Of a DNA stretch of 64,000 nt, positions 17,995 to 25,292 are shown one piece after another. Source of the stretch: a bacterium (GTDB taxonomy: Bacteria; Planctomycetota; Planctomycetia; Pirellulales; Pirellulaceae). The first letter of the stretch is position 1, and the number at the start of each line of letters is the position of its first letter. The position numbers were made by a program, and so were the translations under genes. The stretch is taken from contig WGNR01000002.1 of the NCBI GenBank assembly GCA_016124445.1, positions 1 to 64,000 of the forward strand. The letters run 5' to 3'. The notes under the pieces were generated by a model. It searched no databases and was not told where the DNA came from. It saw only the letters and a program-made list of their open reading frames with translations.

Positions 17995-18438
17995 TCAAAC
18001 GTCCCATTCGTTTTCCCGCAGGAATCGAACGACCCCTCCTCGGTAAAAGACCATCGGACAAATGCTGAAGCGCCGCTCGGCCGTTTGTATGTCCAGCGAG
18101 CCCCACCAGGGATACTTGATCTTTTTGATAGCCCCGCGTGGAATCAGGATGACGCGGCCCGTCTGTTGCCTGATTGGCCAATCCGGGTCGCGCAAGATGT
18201 CGGGATGCAGTTCGGCCAGATCGATGTCCAATACATCGGTCTGTTCCTTCTTGCCGCCACTCAGCACCCCGGCGATCGCGACCCCAACGAGGCCACCGAC
18301 CACGCCGCCCATCGCCGCCGCGGCTGATACATTGACGACCAGGTAAAAAGCTTCGCGCGATGCGATCACCGGTCCGTGGTATTCCTTGAATATCGAGCCC
18401 AACATGAACTTGTTGGCAATTCGCTTATATTTCGGCAT
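17995..18438 (-). CDS. Small protein with a glycine-rich membrane segment
   Basis: 147 residues from ATG 18438. A single glycine-zipper-like hydrophobic stretch (AAAAMGGVVGGLVGVAIAGVL) occupies about residues 38-58. The rest is basic and soluble, ending FLRENEWDV. Convergent with the LRR gene, with 18 bases between the stops. Glycine-zipper segments often oligomerise in membranes, but the family is not recognised. Confidence 0.6.
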   Translation of the reverse strand: MPKYKRIANKFMLGSIFKEYHGPVIASREAFYLVVNVSAAAAMGGVVGGLVGVAIAGVLSGGKKEQTDVLDIDLAELHPDILRDPDWPIRQQTGRVILIPRGAIKKIKYPWWGSLDIQTAERRFSICPMVFYRGGVVRFLRENEWDV

Positions 18439-18515
18439 TAAGAGAGGAACCTTGGCCAGCTAGTAGCCTTGCTGGCGTAGAAGTTCACGTCGAGCAAAAC
18501 AGCCGCGCAGGGACG

Positions 18516-18731
18516 CTACTCTGGCCCATCGTCGCCTGGGTCGGGCTTCTTAGCGAAGGCTTTGGTGACCGCCTGAAAGGCGAACGCGGCAATGCCAAAG
18601 AGGATCAGGCGACCGAAAAAATAGGAGGCCGAGATCTCCCCGCCGCTGAGCGATCTTACGAACGTGCTGACTGAAGCCGCAACCAACGCAAATACGACTG
18701 AAGAGACGAAGACTTGGATGATTGGATTCAT
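18516..18731 (-). CDS. Small membrane protein
   Basis: 71 residues from ATG 18731 (MNPIIQVFVSSVVFALVA), with AGGTG six bases upstream as ribosome site; a GTG three codons earlier is less likely. Two hydrophobic segments, about 5-22 and 40-58, followed by a charged tail (KKPDPGDDGPE). No family recognised. It lies 77 bases before the 147-residue membrane gene on the same strand, so co-transcription is possible. Confidence 0.6.
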   Translation of the reverse strand: MNPIIQVFVSSVVFALVAASVSTFVRSLSGGEISASYFFGRLILFGIAAFAFQAVTKAFAKKPDPGDDGPE

Positions 18732-18923
18732 GCATATCACCTGGGGTGAGAAGTTGCCGGCGGTATAATGCCACGTTATAACCGGGCCAGTAGTCTAGCA
18801 GCTGGCGTTATGAGAGAAAAGGATTTTGGCTGGATTGCCGCCGTCGGTCAAACACCACGGTTAATTCTCCCGCGGTCTGATTCATTCACCTGCTCAGGAA
18901 CCTGCGAACCTTTCGGACTAATC

Positions 18924-20039
18924 ATGAATCGTTTTTGCCTTTCTGGCCTGCTAGTTTTGTTGCTGGTTCCCAACTCCCTGTTGGCCCAGTTTCCCAGCGA
19001 GTCGATCGAAAAAGAAGTTCAAGCGGCGCTCGATGCCGGCCAGATGCCGGGCTGCGTGGTCGTGGTCGCGCACCAGGGGAAAATTGTCTACGAGCACGCG
19101 TTCGGCGATCGGCGGATCAAGCCGACGCAGGAAGCGATGACGTTGGATACGGTGTTCGACCTGGCCTCGCTCACCAAGCCGATCGCCACGGCAACCAGCG
19201 TCATGCAACTGGTCGAAGCCGGCAAAGTTGATTTGGACGCACCCGTTTCCCAGTACCTGCCGAAGTTTCAAGGCGGCGGAAAAGAGAACATCACCGTCCG
19301 CCAACTGCTGATTCATACCAGCGGCCTGACGCCCGACAATGCTCTTTCCGATTACGACGAAGGTTGGGACGCCGCCTACGAAAAGATCTGCGGGTTGAAA
19401 CTGCTTTCCCCGCCCGGCGAGAAGTTTCGTTACTCCGACGTCGGCTTCATCGTGCTGGGGGAACTGGTCCACAAAGTCTCCGGCCAGCGGTTGGATCAGT
19501 ACGCTAAGGAGCATATCTTCCAGCCGCTGAAAATGACCGAGACCGGTTTCAACCCGCTAGAGCCGCTACGTGAAAGAGCCGTCACTACCACGCTGGTCGA
19601 TGGCCAGTGGCTGAAAGGAAAAGTCCACGATCCCCGGGCCAGCCGCTGCGATGGTGTCGCCGGTCACGCCGGGCTGTTTTCAACGCCGCACGACATGATT
19701 CGCTACGCGCAAGGAATGCTGGACGCGCGAAACGAAGGCCCCAATCACATCCTGAAGCCAGAGACCCTCCAAACGATGACCAGCGCTTACGAGGTAGGCA
19801 GCGGCCTGCGCGGGCTCGGCTGGGACAAGCAAAGCGGCTACTCCAGCAACCGCGGCAAAACGATGACCCCATCCGCCTACGGCCACGGCGGCTTCACCGG
19901 CACCTCGCTCTGGATCGACCCGGATCAGGACTTGGTCGTGCTGTTCCTATCCAATCGCGTGCACCTGGATGGCAAAGGATCCGTCAACTCCCTGGCCGGA
20001 AAGATCGGAACGATCGCGAGCGATGCGTTGCGGGAGTAG
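18924..20039 (+). CDS. Secreted beta-lactamase-fold serine hydrolase (class C / esterase type)
   Basis: 371 residues from ATG 18924, with a signal peptide (FCLSGLLVLLLVPNSLLAQ). The penicillin-binding-fold active site is complete: SLTK (Ser82, Lys85) in FDLASLTKPIATA, a Tyr-Ser-Asp at 170-172 in place of YxN, and HGGFTG (321-326) in place of KTG. These changes are usual in class C-like esterases and D-aminopeptidases, so true antibiotic hydrolysis is not implied. Likely periplasmic, acting on peptidoglycan-type or ester substrates. The frame is open upstream, but the signal peptide fixes the start. Confidence 0.9.
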   Translation: MNRFCLSGLLVLLLVPNSLLAQFPSESIEKEVQAALDAGQMPGCVVVVAHQGKIVYEHAFGDRRIKPTQEAMTLDTVFDLASLTKPIATATSVMQLVEAGKVDLDAPVSQYLPKFQGGGKENITVRQLLIHTSGLTPDNALSDYDEGWDAAYEKICGLKLLSPPGEKFRYSDVGFIVLGELVHKVSGQRLDQYAKEHIFQPLKMTETGFNPLEPLRERAVTTTLVDGQWLKGKVHDPRASRCDGVAGHAGLFSTPHDMIRYAQGMLDARNEGPNHILKPETLQTMTSAYEVGSGLRGLGWDKQSGYSSNRGKTMTPSAYGHGGFTGTSLWIDPDQDLVVLFLSNRVHLDGKGSVNSLAGKIGTIASDALRE

Positions 20040-20051
20040 CCACCAGGTCCT

Positions 20052-20142
20052 GTAGGGTGCGAGCAGCGCAGCGAATCGCACCGAATGCGGTATCTAATTC
20101 GCAAAGATGGTGCGATACGTTACTACTCGCATCGTACACACG
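20052..20142. repeat. GTAGGGTG palindromic element, copy 1
   Basis: Begins GTAGGGTGCGAGCAGCGCAG, contains the inner pair GAATCGCACC / GGTGCGATAC, and has a diverged right end (CATCGTACACAC). It follows the serine hydrolase stop by 12 bases. Non-coding. Confidence 0.75.
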
Positions 20143-20263
20143 GAGGAAGATTGTTTGCCACGGGCAACACCAATTCTAAAAAATAGAAGACAATACTTCG
20201 GTACCCTCTGGACAGACTTGGTGCCTGCTTTTCATCACTTTAGTTGTTTACGCTCGATGCATC

Positions 20264-20632
20264 ATGGCCCCTCCAGGATTCTTGTTTGTTGTGATAGCTT
20301 GGTGCGGTTACAACGTCGCGATCAGCGCCGGCTGTGCAAAGGCTATCTTCAGGGCACTTGGACGGCCTGACAATCACTTGCATATGTTTGTTGGCTTGAT
20401 ATCGGGAGTGCTGGCGTTTGTCTATCTGTTGATGCTTGATTTTCTGATTCAGCGTCCCTGGTGGCCATCTTGCAACATCCTGAGAGGGAACGATCGAGTG
20501 TTCTTGGCCATGCTTTTGGCATTTCCGACTCACCTCGGCATTGCCCGTCACAGGTCATTGGCATTCTCGCTATTCTTCGCTGGCTTGTCTGCTTCAGGTG
20601 GGTCTTTTCTGCGAACAAAGATGGCCTCGTAG
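20264..20632 (+). CDS. Possible membrane protein (overlaps opposite-strand gene)
   Basis: 122 residues with hydrophobic segments at about 5-25 and 42-62 (HMFVGLISGVLAFVYLLML) and a third weaker one. Its last 28 codons overlap the 3' end of the minus-strand membrane gene at 20548. Either both are real with convergent overlapping tails or this frame is the shadow. No family recognised and no clear ribosome binding site. Confidence 0.35.
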   Translation: MAPPGFLFVVIAWCGYNVAISAGCAKAIFRALGRPDNHLHMFVGLISGVLAFVYLLMLDFLIQRPWWPSCNILRGNDRVFLAMLLAFPTHLGIARHRSLAFSLFFAGLSASGGSFLRTKMAS

Positions 20633-20829
20633 ATGCCCATGAAGACCATCCATTCGGATGCGGCGACCATGAATGCAAACACAATTGAGATGATCCCTGC
20701 GGCGATTTTCTCGAGACCCCAAAACTGCAGTCTAAAAACAACACAAGCATTCAGAGAAAAGTCAAGAATGAAAAAGAACTGAAGTGCCGTCAACGCAATG
20801 ACGGTCATAAACTCAGCATGACTTATCAT
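20548..20829 (-). CDS. Small membrane protein
   Basis: 93 residues from ATG 20829, with GGAGG ten bases upstream. Two strong hydrophobic segments (VIALTALQFFFILDFSL and AAGIISIVFAFMVAASEWMVF) and a charged cytoplasmic-type tail (RRKDPPEADKPAKNSENAND). No family recognised. The ribosome site makes it the better-supported of the two overlapping reading frames here. Confidence 0.6.
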   Translation of the reverse strand: MISHAEFMTVIALTALQFFFILDFSLNACVVFRLQFWGLEKIAAGIISIVFAFMVAASEWMVFMGIYEAIFVRRKDPPEADKPAKNSENANDL

Positions 20830-21097
20830 CGCGAGTTAACCTCCAGTGTGCCGGATTGATAGGCCGCATCGCTTAGGTTTTGCGTTCTGGGGAACATCAG
20901 GGTCGATATCGCTATTTTGACATTTCGTGGCAACCCTGGCGACGAAAATGCATTGGGCAACGAGCAGCACTGGTTCCGCGGTACCTGAGGGGAATGGAAT
21001 TCCTGGGGCGAGCGGTAAATTCTATCGATTCCACGATTAAATGGGTAGAATCAGGGTATCCGCGAAGCTAACCCGTCTATTTTCAAGGAGGCCCAGA

Positions 21098-21574
21098 ATG
21101 AAAACGTTATTGTTCGGCCTGTTGTTTGTCGGCGTCATGGTCACGATTGCCAATGCCGACGGTGTCAATACGGACGGCGCCAAGGACGAAGCGATCAAGA
21201 AGGACCGGCAGCAAATCGAAGGGACCTGGAGGATCGTTCAGTTGGTGATCAACGGCAACCCGGCCAAAGAGGAGGACGCCAGGAAGCTTATCGTCGTCAA
21301 TGGAAATGACGGCACCTGGAGCCTGCGATCCGCGGACGACGAAATCACCAAGGGGACCAGCACGTTCGATCCCACGCAGAAGCCCAAAACCATCGACTTC
21401 ACGCCAAGCGTGGGTGATATCGCCGGGAAGTTGTACCTGGGGATTTACGAACTAGGCAGTGACGTACGCAGGCTCTGTTTTGCTCCACCAGAAAAGGAGC
21501 GGCCAACCGAGTTTACTTCGGAAAAGGGGAGCGAGCATATTCTGGTGAAGTTCGAGCGAGTGAAGTCGCCATGA
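21098..21574 (+). CDS. Secreted TIGR03067-domain protein
   Basis: 158 residues from ATG 21098, preceded by AAGGAGG at 21085-21091, one of the few strong Shine-Dalgarno sites here. A signal peptide (LLFGLLFVGVMVTIANA) leads to a domain with IEGTWRIVQLVINGNP, KPKTIDFTPSVGDIAGK, YLGIYELGSDVRRLCFAPP and ERPTEF. This is the planctomycete lipocalin-like TIGR03067 domain of unknown function. Its stop overlaps the start of the next gene by 4 bases (ATGA), so the two are translationally coupled. Confidence 0.88.
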   Translation: MKTLLFGLLFVGVMVTIANADGVNTDGAKDEAIKKDRQQIEGTWRIVQLVINGNPAKEEDARKLIVVNGNDGTWSLRSADDEITKGTSTFDPTQKPKTIDFTPSVGDIAGKLYLGIYELGSDVRRLCFAPPEKERPTEFTSEKGSEHILVKFERVKSP

Positions 21575-21846
21575 CGGAAACAACCAGGGACTTCTTCGAC
21601 ACGCTTGCCAAAATCCTGCTGCGTTGTTGGATCATCGGTTTTGCGCTGCTTCTGTTTTCGTTGGTTGTTTTCCTGCTGACTGGCAAGATCATCGACGACA
21701 TCCACGGCAGGCTGTTCGGCCTGTCGCCACACGAGTTGGACTTGATCATTTACTGTGGCCTGGGGCTTTTCAAGCTCTTTATCTTGATCTTCTTCCTGCT
21801 GCCGTGGATTGCGATTCGGCTGGTGTTGAGGAGCTCGAAGGCGTGA
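21571..21846 (+). CDS. Small membrane protein resembling DUF6868
   Basis: 91 residues, with the start overlapping the preceding stop (ATGA). Two hydrophobic segments (CWIIGFALLLFSLVVFLL and IYCGLGLFKLFILIFFLLPW) flank IDDIHGRLFGLSPHELD. The layout HGRxFxLS...YxGxxxxKxxIxxFxxxPxxAxR matches what I recall of the DUF6868 family of small membrane proteins; this is from memory. Coupling to a TIGR03067 protein suggests they work together, but no function is known for either family. Confidence 0.75.
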   Translation: MTETTRDFFDTLAKILLRCWIIGFALLLFSLVVFLLTGKIIDDIHGRLFGLSPHELDLIIYCGLGLFKLFILIFFLLPWIAIRLVLRSSKA

Positions 21847-21908
21847 CATTTACGCTTCTTCCTTGCCAATTGGGTTGACATCCCGGCTGCCACGTTCGCC
21901 ATCATTCC

Positions 21909-22007
21909 GTAGGGTGCGAGCAGCGCAGCGAATCGCACCAAATGCGGTTGGCACTTTGAAAAGATGGTGCGATCCGTTCGGCTTTCGCCTCTCTTCTCAC
22001 ACCCTAC
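21909..22007. repeat. GTAGGGTG palindromic element, copy 2
   Basis: A full-length copy: GTAGGGTGCGAGCAGCGCAG at the left, TCTTCTCACACCCTAC at the right, inner pair GAATCGCACC / GGTGCGATCC. Its right end contains the stop codon of the minus-strand gene at 22004, so the repeat arrived at, or forms, the gene end. Confidence 0.85.
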
Positions 22008-22225
22008 GTATCCTCTTCACTTAGAGCCTCGAGGATAAGAGGACGTCGCCCCTCGGGCCTGCGATGGCTGATCCGAACCCGCAGGTTGAGCGGGATGCCG
22101 AATAAACTAACCCGGCTACGCACTCGACAGAGCAACTGCTCACCGTCGTCCAACTCTACAAGAAGAAGCTTACCCTGGTGTCCAACAATGCGGCCAACAG
22201 GTTTATCCGATGAATCCGTCGTCAT
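22004..22225 (-). CDS. Small basic protein with OB-fold-like (IF-1-like) composition
   Basis: 73 residues. The core GRIVGHQGKLLLVELDDGEQ-LLCRVRSRV...LRVRISHRRPEGRRPLI has the strand pattern and basic charge of the S1/IF-1 OB fold that binds RNA. This is similarity by eye only, and it is not the genuine infA, whose sequence is far more conserved. The start overlaps the stop of the zinc-ribbon gene by 4 bases, placing it last in a three-gene operon. Its stop codon lies inside a palindromic repeat. Confidence 0.6.
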   Translation of the reverse strand: MTTDSSDKPVGRIVGHQGKLLLVELDDGEQLLCRVRSRVSLFGIPLNLRVRISHRRPEGRRPLILEALSEEDT

Positions 22226-22497
22226 TCTGTCGATACCTTGGCGTTGCCATCCCCTTGACCTTGGATCGGATCGACCCGGCAGCGAGGACAGCGGTAAATG
22301 TCAGGGGCCCAGTCGTAACACCACAAACTTCCCAAACCGACGTAACCTGCTTGGGCGTCTTCCTTGTTGGCATCGTCGTCAATACCCAGGATCGGTCCAT
22401 ACTGCGACCGACATTCGGCCGCGTCGAACAGATTGCCACGCAGCAAAACCAAACCGCAGTTCGGGCATTGGGCCGGGTAATCTTCGGCGCTGGTCAT
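22222..22497 (-). CDS. Small zinc-ribbon protein
   Basis: 91 residues from ATG 22497. CPNCG near the N-terminus and YRCPRC near the C-terminus make one four-Cys zinc site spanning the protein; a single extra Cys (WCYDW) lies between. It starts 6 bases after the end of the endonuclease/phosphatase gene and overlaps the next gene by 4 bases. Function unknown; the arrangement suggests co-expression. Confidence 0.7.
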   Translation of the reverse strand: MTSAEDYPAQCPNCGLVLLRGNLFDAAECRSQYGPILGIDDDANKEDAQAGYVGLGSLWCYDWAPDIYRCPRCRVDPIQGQGDGNAKVSTE

Positions 22498-22503
22498 TTC
22501 TTC

Positions 22504-23367
22504 CTACAGCCCAAACTCCGCATACTGCGGCAGATGATCGCTCAGGGCAAATGCGTTGGGGTCGTCCGGGTTCAAGCGGAAGGCGCCTTCGAACAGTGGT
22601 CTTCCGGCGACAATCTTCTTCGCGATCGGGCCGGCGGCCAGGATGTAGTCGATCCGGTCCTGCGGTTTGTCCGAACGGAACGTCAGGCCCTCTCCTTCCC
22701 CCACTTGGGCGAAGGTGTCGACGAAGCCAGCGTCTCGCCAAAGCTGGTATTCCTTGGCGTCCGGCTTGTGATTCAAGTCGCCAATCAGAAGAACCGAGCG
22801 GCCGGCTTCCAAGTCAGGCTGCATCGACTTGAGTATCGCAGGGATCTCTTTCAAACGAACCGTCGGGTCCTCGACCGGGTAAAGATGGGCCGAGTGAACG
22901 ACCAGCGGCTCGCCCTGGGGAAGCATGATCGTCGCTTTGCCCCAATGCCGCGTGTACAGATCCTGGGGACGCTCGTAACCAAGGGGCGTGTTTTGCGAAT
23001 CGAGGATTTCGTACTTGCTCAGCAGCGTGCCCGGCCAGTTGCCGCCGCTGGGGAAGCGAACGTGGTGCATGCCCATCCGCTGGGCGACTTCCTTCGTAAA
23101 TTCCTCGCTGGGGGACTCCGAGAAATTGACGATATCGGGATCGTACAAGGCCAACTCCAACGCCAGCCGCTCGGGCATCTGTCCTTTTTTCACTGCCTCC
23201 TTGGCTAACGGCCGATCGGACGGCCAGCCGTGACCTGCGTAAATGTTGTAGGCAATCACGCGCAAGTTAACCGGTGACGCATCATCCGCGGCAAACGATC
23301 GCAGCGCGAACGTGCCGACTCCCACAGCACCCAAGGCAGAGACAAACTGGCGGCGAGAAACATTCAT
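22504..23367 (-). CDS. Tat-exported endonuclease/exonuclease/phosphatase-family protein
   Basis: 287 residues. SRRQFVSALGAVGVG is a Tat signal. The EEP fold motifs are present: a beta strand RVIAYNIYAGHG (Asn of the metal site), VVHSAHLYP, LLIGDLNHKPD, DRIDYIL and SDHLP with the catalytic Asp-His. EEP enzymes cleave phosphodiesters in DNA, phospholipids or phosphoinositides. Export via Tat argues for an extracytoplasmic lipid or nucleic-acid substrate. First gene of an operon with the zinc-ribbon and OB-like proteins. Confidence 0.87.
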   Translation of the reverse strand: MNVSRRQFVSALGAVGVGTFALRSFAADDASPVNLRVIAYNIYAGHGWPSDRPLAKEAVKKGQMPERLALELALYDPDIVNFSESPSEEFTKEVAQRMGMHHVRFPSGGNWPGTLLSKYEILDSQNTPLGYERPQDLYTRHWGKATIMLPQGEPLVVHSAHLYPVEDPTVRLKEIPAILKSMQPDLEAGRSVLLIGDLNHKPDAKEYQLWRDAGFVDTFAQVGEGEGLTFRSDKPQDRIDYILAAGPIAKKIVAGRPLFEGAFRLNPDDPNAFALSDHLPQYAEFGL

Positions 23368-23636
23368 GGTGAAAACCTGGTATGGGGAGAATGGAGTGAC
23401 GAGTCCCTATTATTTCAACAATGGCGGGCGAATTCATCCAATTTCGCCCGGGTGGAAACAGTTGATTGTGAGGTTTTCACCATGTTTGCCCGGAAAGGTA
23501 TAACAAGTTGGCGTGTTCGGCAGTTCCATGCGGCAGATATTCGTGTCGCAAAATACTTGAAAACCTTCTCCGGCCTTTGATCGTCGGATATCTGTTGCGT
23601 CTGTGTTTCCAGTTCCCGTAATCGTAGGATTTACCC

Positions 23637-24395
23637 ATGAATCGGTTTGTCGGCCTCGGTGCCGTACTAGTTGTCGCTTTCTGTGTCCTTCAAGCTACCG
23701 CGTTGGCGGCCGAGCCGGAATCGCCTGAGGCAAGGCTTGAGAAGAGTTTGAAAACCTGGCAGAAGCTCAAGGAAGAATGCGGCGGGAACTACTCGTACAT
23801 GATTCGGGTCCGCAGCTTTATTGGATCGGGAAGCGATACGACGATCGTCATTCGCGACAACAAGATCGCCGAGCGCAAATTCCGGGAGTGGGGACCTCCG
23901 CCACAGAATCCCGTACCCGTCCAACCTGGAAGCGGGCCTAAGGCGGAAACGCCGGCTGGCGAAACATGGAGCGAGAAAGGGGAAGATATCGGCAGTCACA
24001 AACAGGGTGCGCCCGCCAAGACTCTCGACGAACTGTACGCCGCCGCGGCAAAAGTGGTAAAAGTATGGTCGGGCAAGCGTTCGGAGTTCGAGGAGCTGAT
24101 GGTTGAATTCGATGAACAAGGACTCTTGAAGTCGTGCTTCACCAGGGATACCCGGATTGCCGACGATGCCCCACGTAATGGAGTGATCATCGACGAACTG
24201 AAATTGGGAGATGCAAAATCCAAGGTCTACAAGGCACCCAACGGCAAACCCTTTCCTACGCACTGGGGTGCACCACCCCGTTTACAAACACGTGATTTGA
24301 GGCCATTGCCAGGTGGTTACGGACAGGGTAGCGGAACGCTTGCCCGCTGGATTCAGCAGAACCTGGATCGTGACGCGAAAAACGAAGAGAAGTAA
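23637..24395 (+). CDS. Secreted protein, possibly DUF6174-like
   Basis: 252 residues with a signal peptide ending ATALAA. The mature part contains NYSYMIRVRSF...TTIVIRDNKIAERKF, then KTLDELYAAAAKVV and LMVEFDEQGLLKSC, a layout resembling DUF6174 domains (NYSY, then a TVEELF-like helix, then a calcium-independent beta strand pair). The C-terminal 50 residues (APPRLQTRDLRPLPGG) look like an extension. The assignment is by eye. Monocistronic. Confidence 0.65.
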   Translation: MNRFVGLGAVLVVAFCVLQATALAAEPESPEARLEKSLKTWQKLKEECGGNYSYMIRVRSFIGSGSDTTIVIRDNKIAERKFREWGPPPQNPVPVQPGSGPKAETPAGETWSEKGEDIGSHKQGAPAKTLDELYAAAAKVVKVWSGKRSEFEELMVEFDEQGLLKSCFTRDTRIADDAPRNGVIIDELKLGDAKSKVYKAPNGKPFPTHWGAPPRLQTRDLRPLPGGYGQGSGTLARWIQQNLDRDAKNEEK

Positions 24396-24406
24396 TCGCG
24401 CGTCAG

Positions 24407-24550
24407 AGTGCCACGGCCTCACGATTTGCGTGGCCATGCTTGCGTATCGAGTCACCCAATCTTCGTACGATACGTTAGCCTCGAAGAGGCGATCGAAACT
24501 AACTACCAGGTTTCGGTCGCCCCGTTGGGGCTGACAGTACGTGCCCTTCT
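24407..24550. repeat. Dispersed repeat fragments in a 315-base gap
   Basis: The gap 24396-24710 holds GTGCCACGGCCTCACGATTTGCGTGGCCATGCTTGCG, a diverged relative of the hairpins at 27951 and 36782, and TCGCCCCGTTGGGGCTGAC (24521-24539), shared with 55734. No convincing promoter for the sigma-factor gene was seen. Confidence 0.5.
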
Positions 24551-24710
24551 TCGTCCCAAAATCGATTGGGAATCCCACCCCAAATCTACTAAGCTGGAAG
24601 AAGTATTTCTCGTCTCAACTCTCTGTAACATCGCGACTTAGAAAAATCTCCCTAAAGTTGCGTGTAAGGTTTTTCGACTTGGTCGGAATCCATCTGCAGA
24701 GGAAGGAATC

Positions 24711-25292
24711 ATGCCTGAAGCACCCCTAACCCGAGTTTCCTTGCTGCTGCGGATTCGTGACCCGGCCGATATCGAAGCCTGGGGGCAGTTCGTTCAGCTG
24801 TATGGACCTGTTCTATACGGCTGGTATCGCAATCGCGGTTTGCAGGATGCCGACGCCTGCGATCTGACGCAGGAAGTCCTGCAAGGCGTTTCGCAGGGGG
24901 CGGCCCGGTTAGATTATGACCCCGCTCGGGGAACGTTTCGGTCGTGGCTCTTCACCATCGCTCGACGGCGGCTGCACGACTTCTTTACGAAGCGCGGGCG
25001 GCTGCCTGGTTCGGTCGAGGATACCTCACAGTTTGATTCTCTCGCCGTACAGCCCAATGCCGACGAAGAGGCCCAGTGGGAACGCAGCTACCAGCAGCAA
25101 CTGTTTGCCTTAGCTGCCGAGCATGTGCAAACGTGCGTCGATCGTTCCACCTGGCAAACCGCCGTTGCCGGACTGCCTGCCCAAAAGGTCGCCGAGAGCC
25201 TGGGTATGAGCATTGGCAACGTGTACGTCGCGAAAAGCCGCGTCATGACCCGCTTGAAACAATGGATCGAACAGGTCCAAGGAGATGAATAG
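24711..25292 (+). CDS. ECF RNA polymerase sigma factor (planctomycete type)
   Basis: 193 residues. Sigma-2 region: DIEAWGQFVQLYGPVLYGWY, the DLTQEVLQGV promoter-melting helix and TFRSWLFTIARRRLHDFF. Sigma-4 region: VAESLGMSIGNVYVAKSRVMTRLKQW, a helix-turn-helix for the -35 box. ECF factors direct polymerase to stress or envelope regulons and are held inactive by an anti-sigma protein. The next gene starts immediately after the stop (no gap) and carries an anti-sigma zinc finger fused to a kinase, so the two form one regulatory unit. Confidence 0.92.
   Translation: MPEAPLTRVSLLLRIRDPADIEAWGQFVQLYGPVLYGWYRNRGLQDADACDLTQEVLQGVSQGAARLDYDPARGTFRSWLFTIARRRLHDFFTKRGRLPGSVEDTSQFDSLAVQPNADEEAQWERSYQQQLFALAAEHVQTCVDRSTWQTAVAGLPAQKVAESLGMSIGNVYVAKSRVMTRLKQWIEQVQGDE

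Noticed and set aside
18924-20039. Calling the serine hydrolase an antibiotic-resistance beta-lactamase
   Set aside because: YxN and KTG are replaced by YSD and HGG, typical of esterase or peptidase relatives; no evidence for beta-lactam hydrolysis.
22004-22225. Naming the OB-like gene infA
   Set aside because: True IF-1 is much more conserved; only the general strand pattern and charge match.
22210-23208. 332-codon plus-strand frame opposite the EEP enzyme
   Set aside because: It reads as the reverse of a gene with full catalytic motifs and lacks a start context or recognisable domain.
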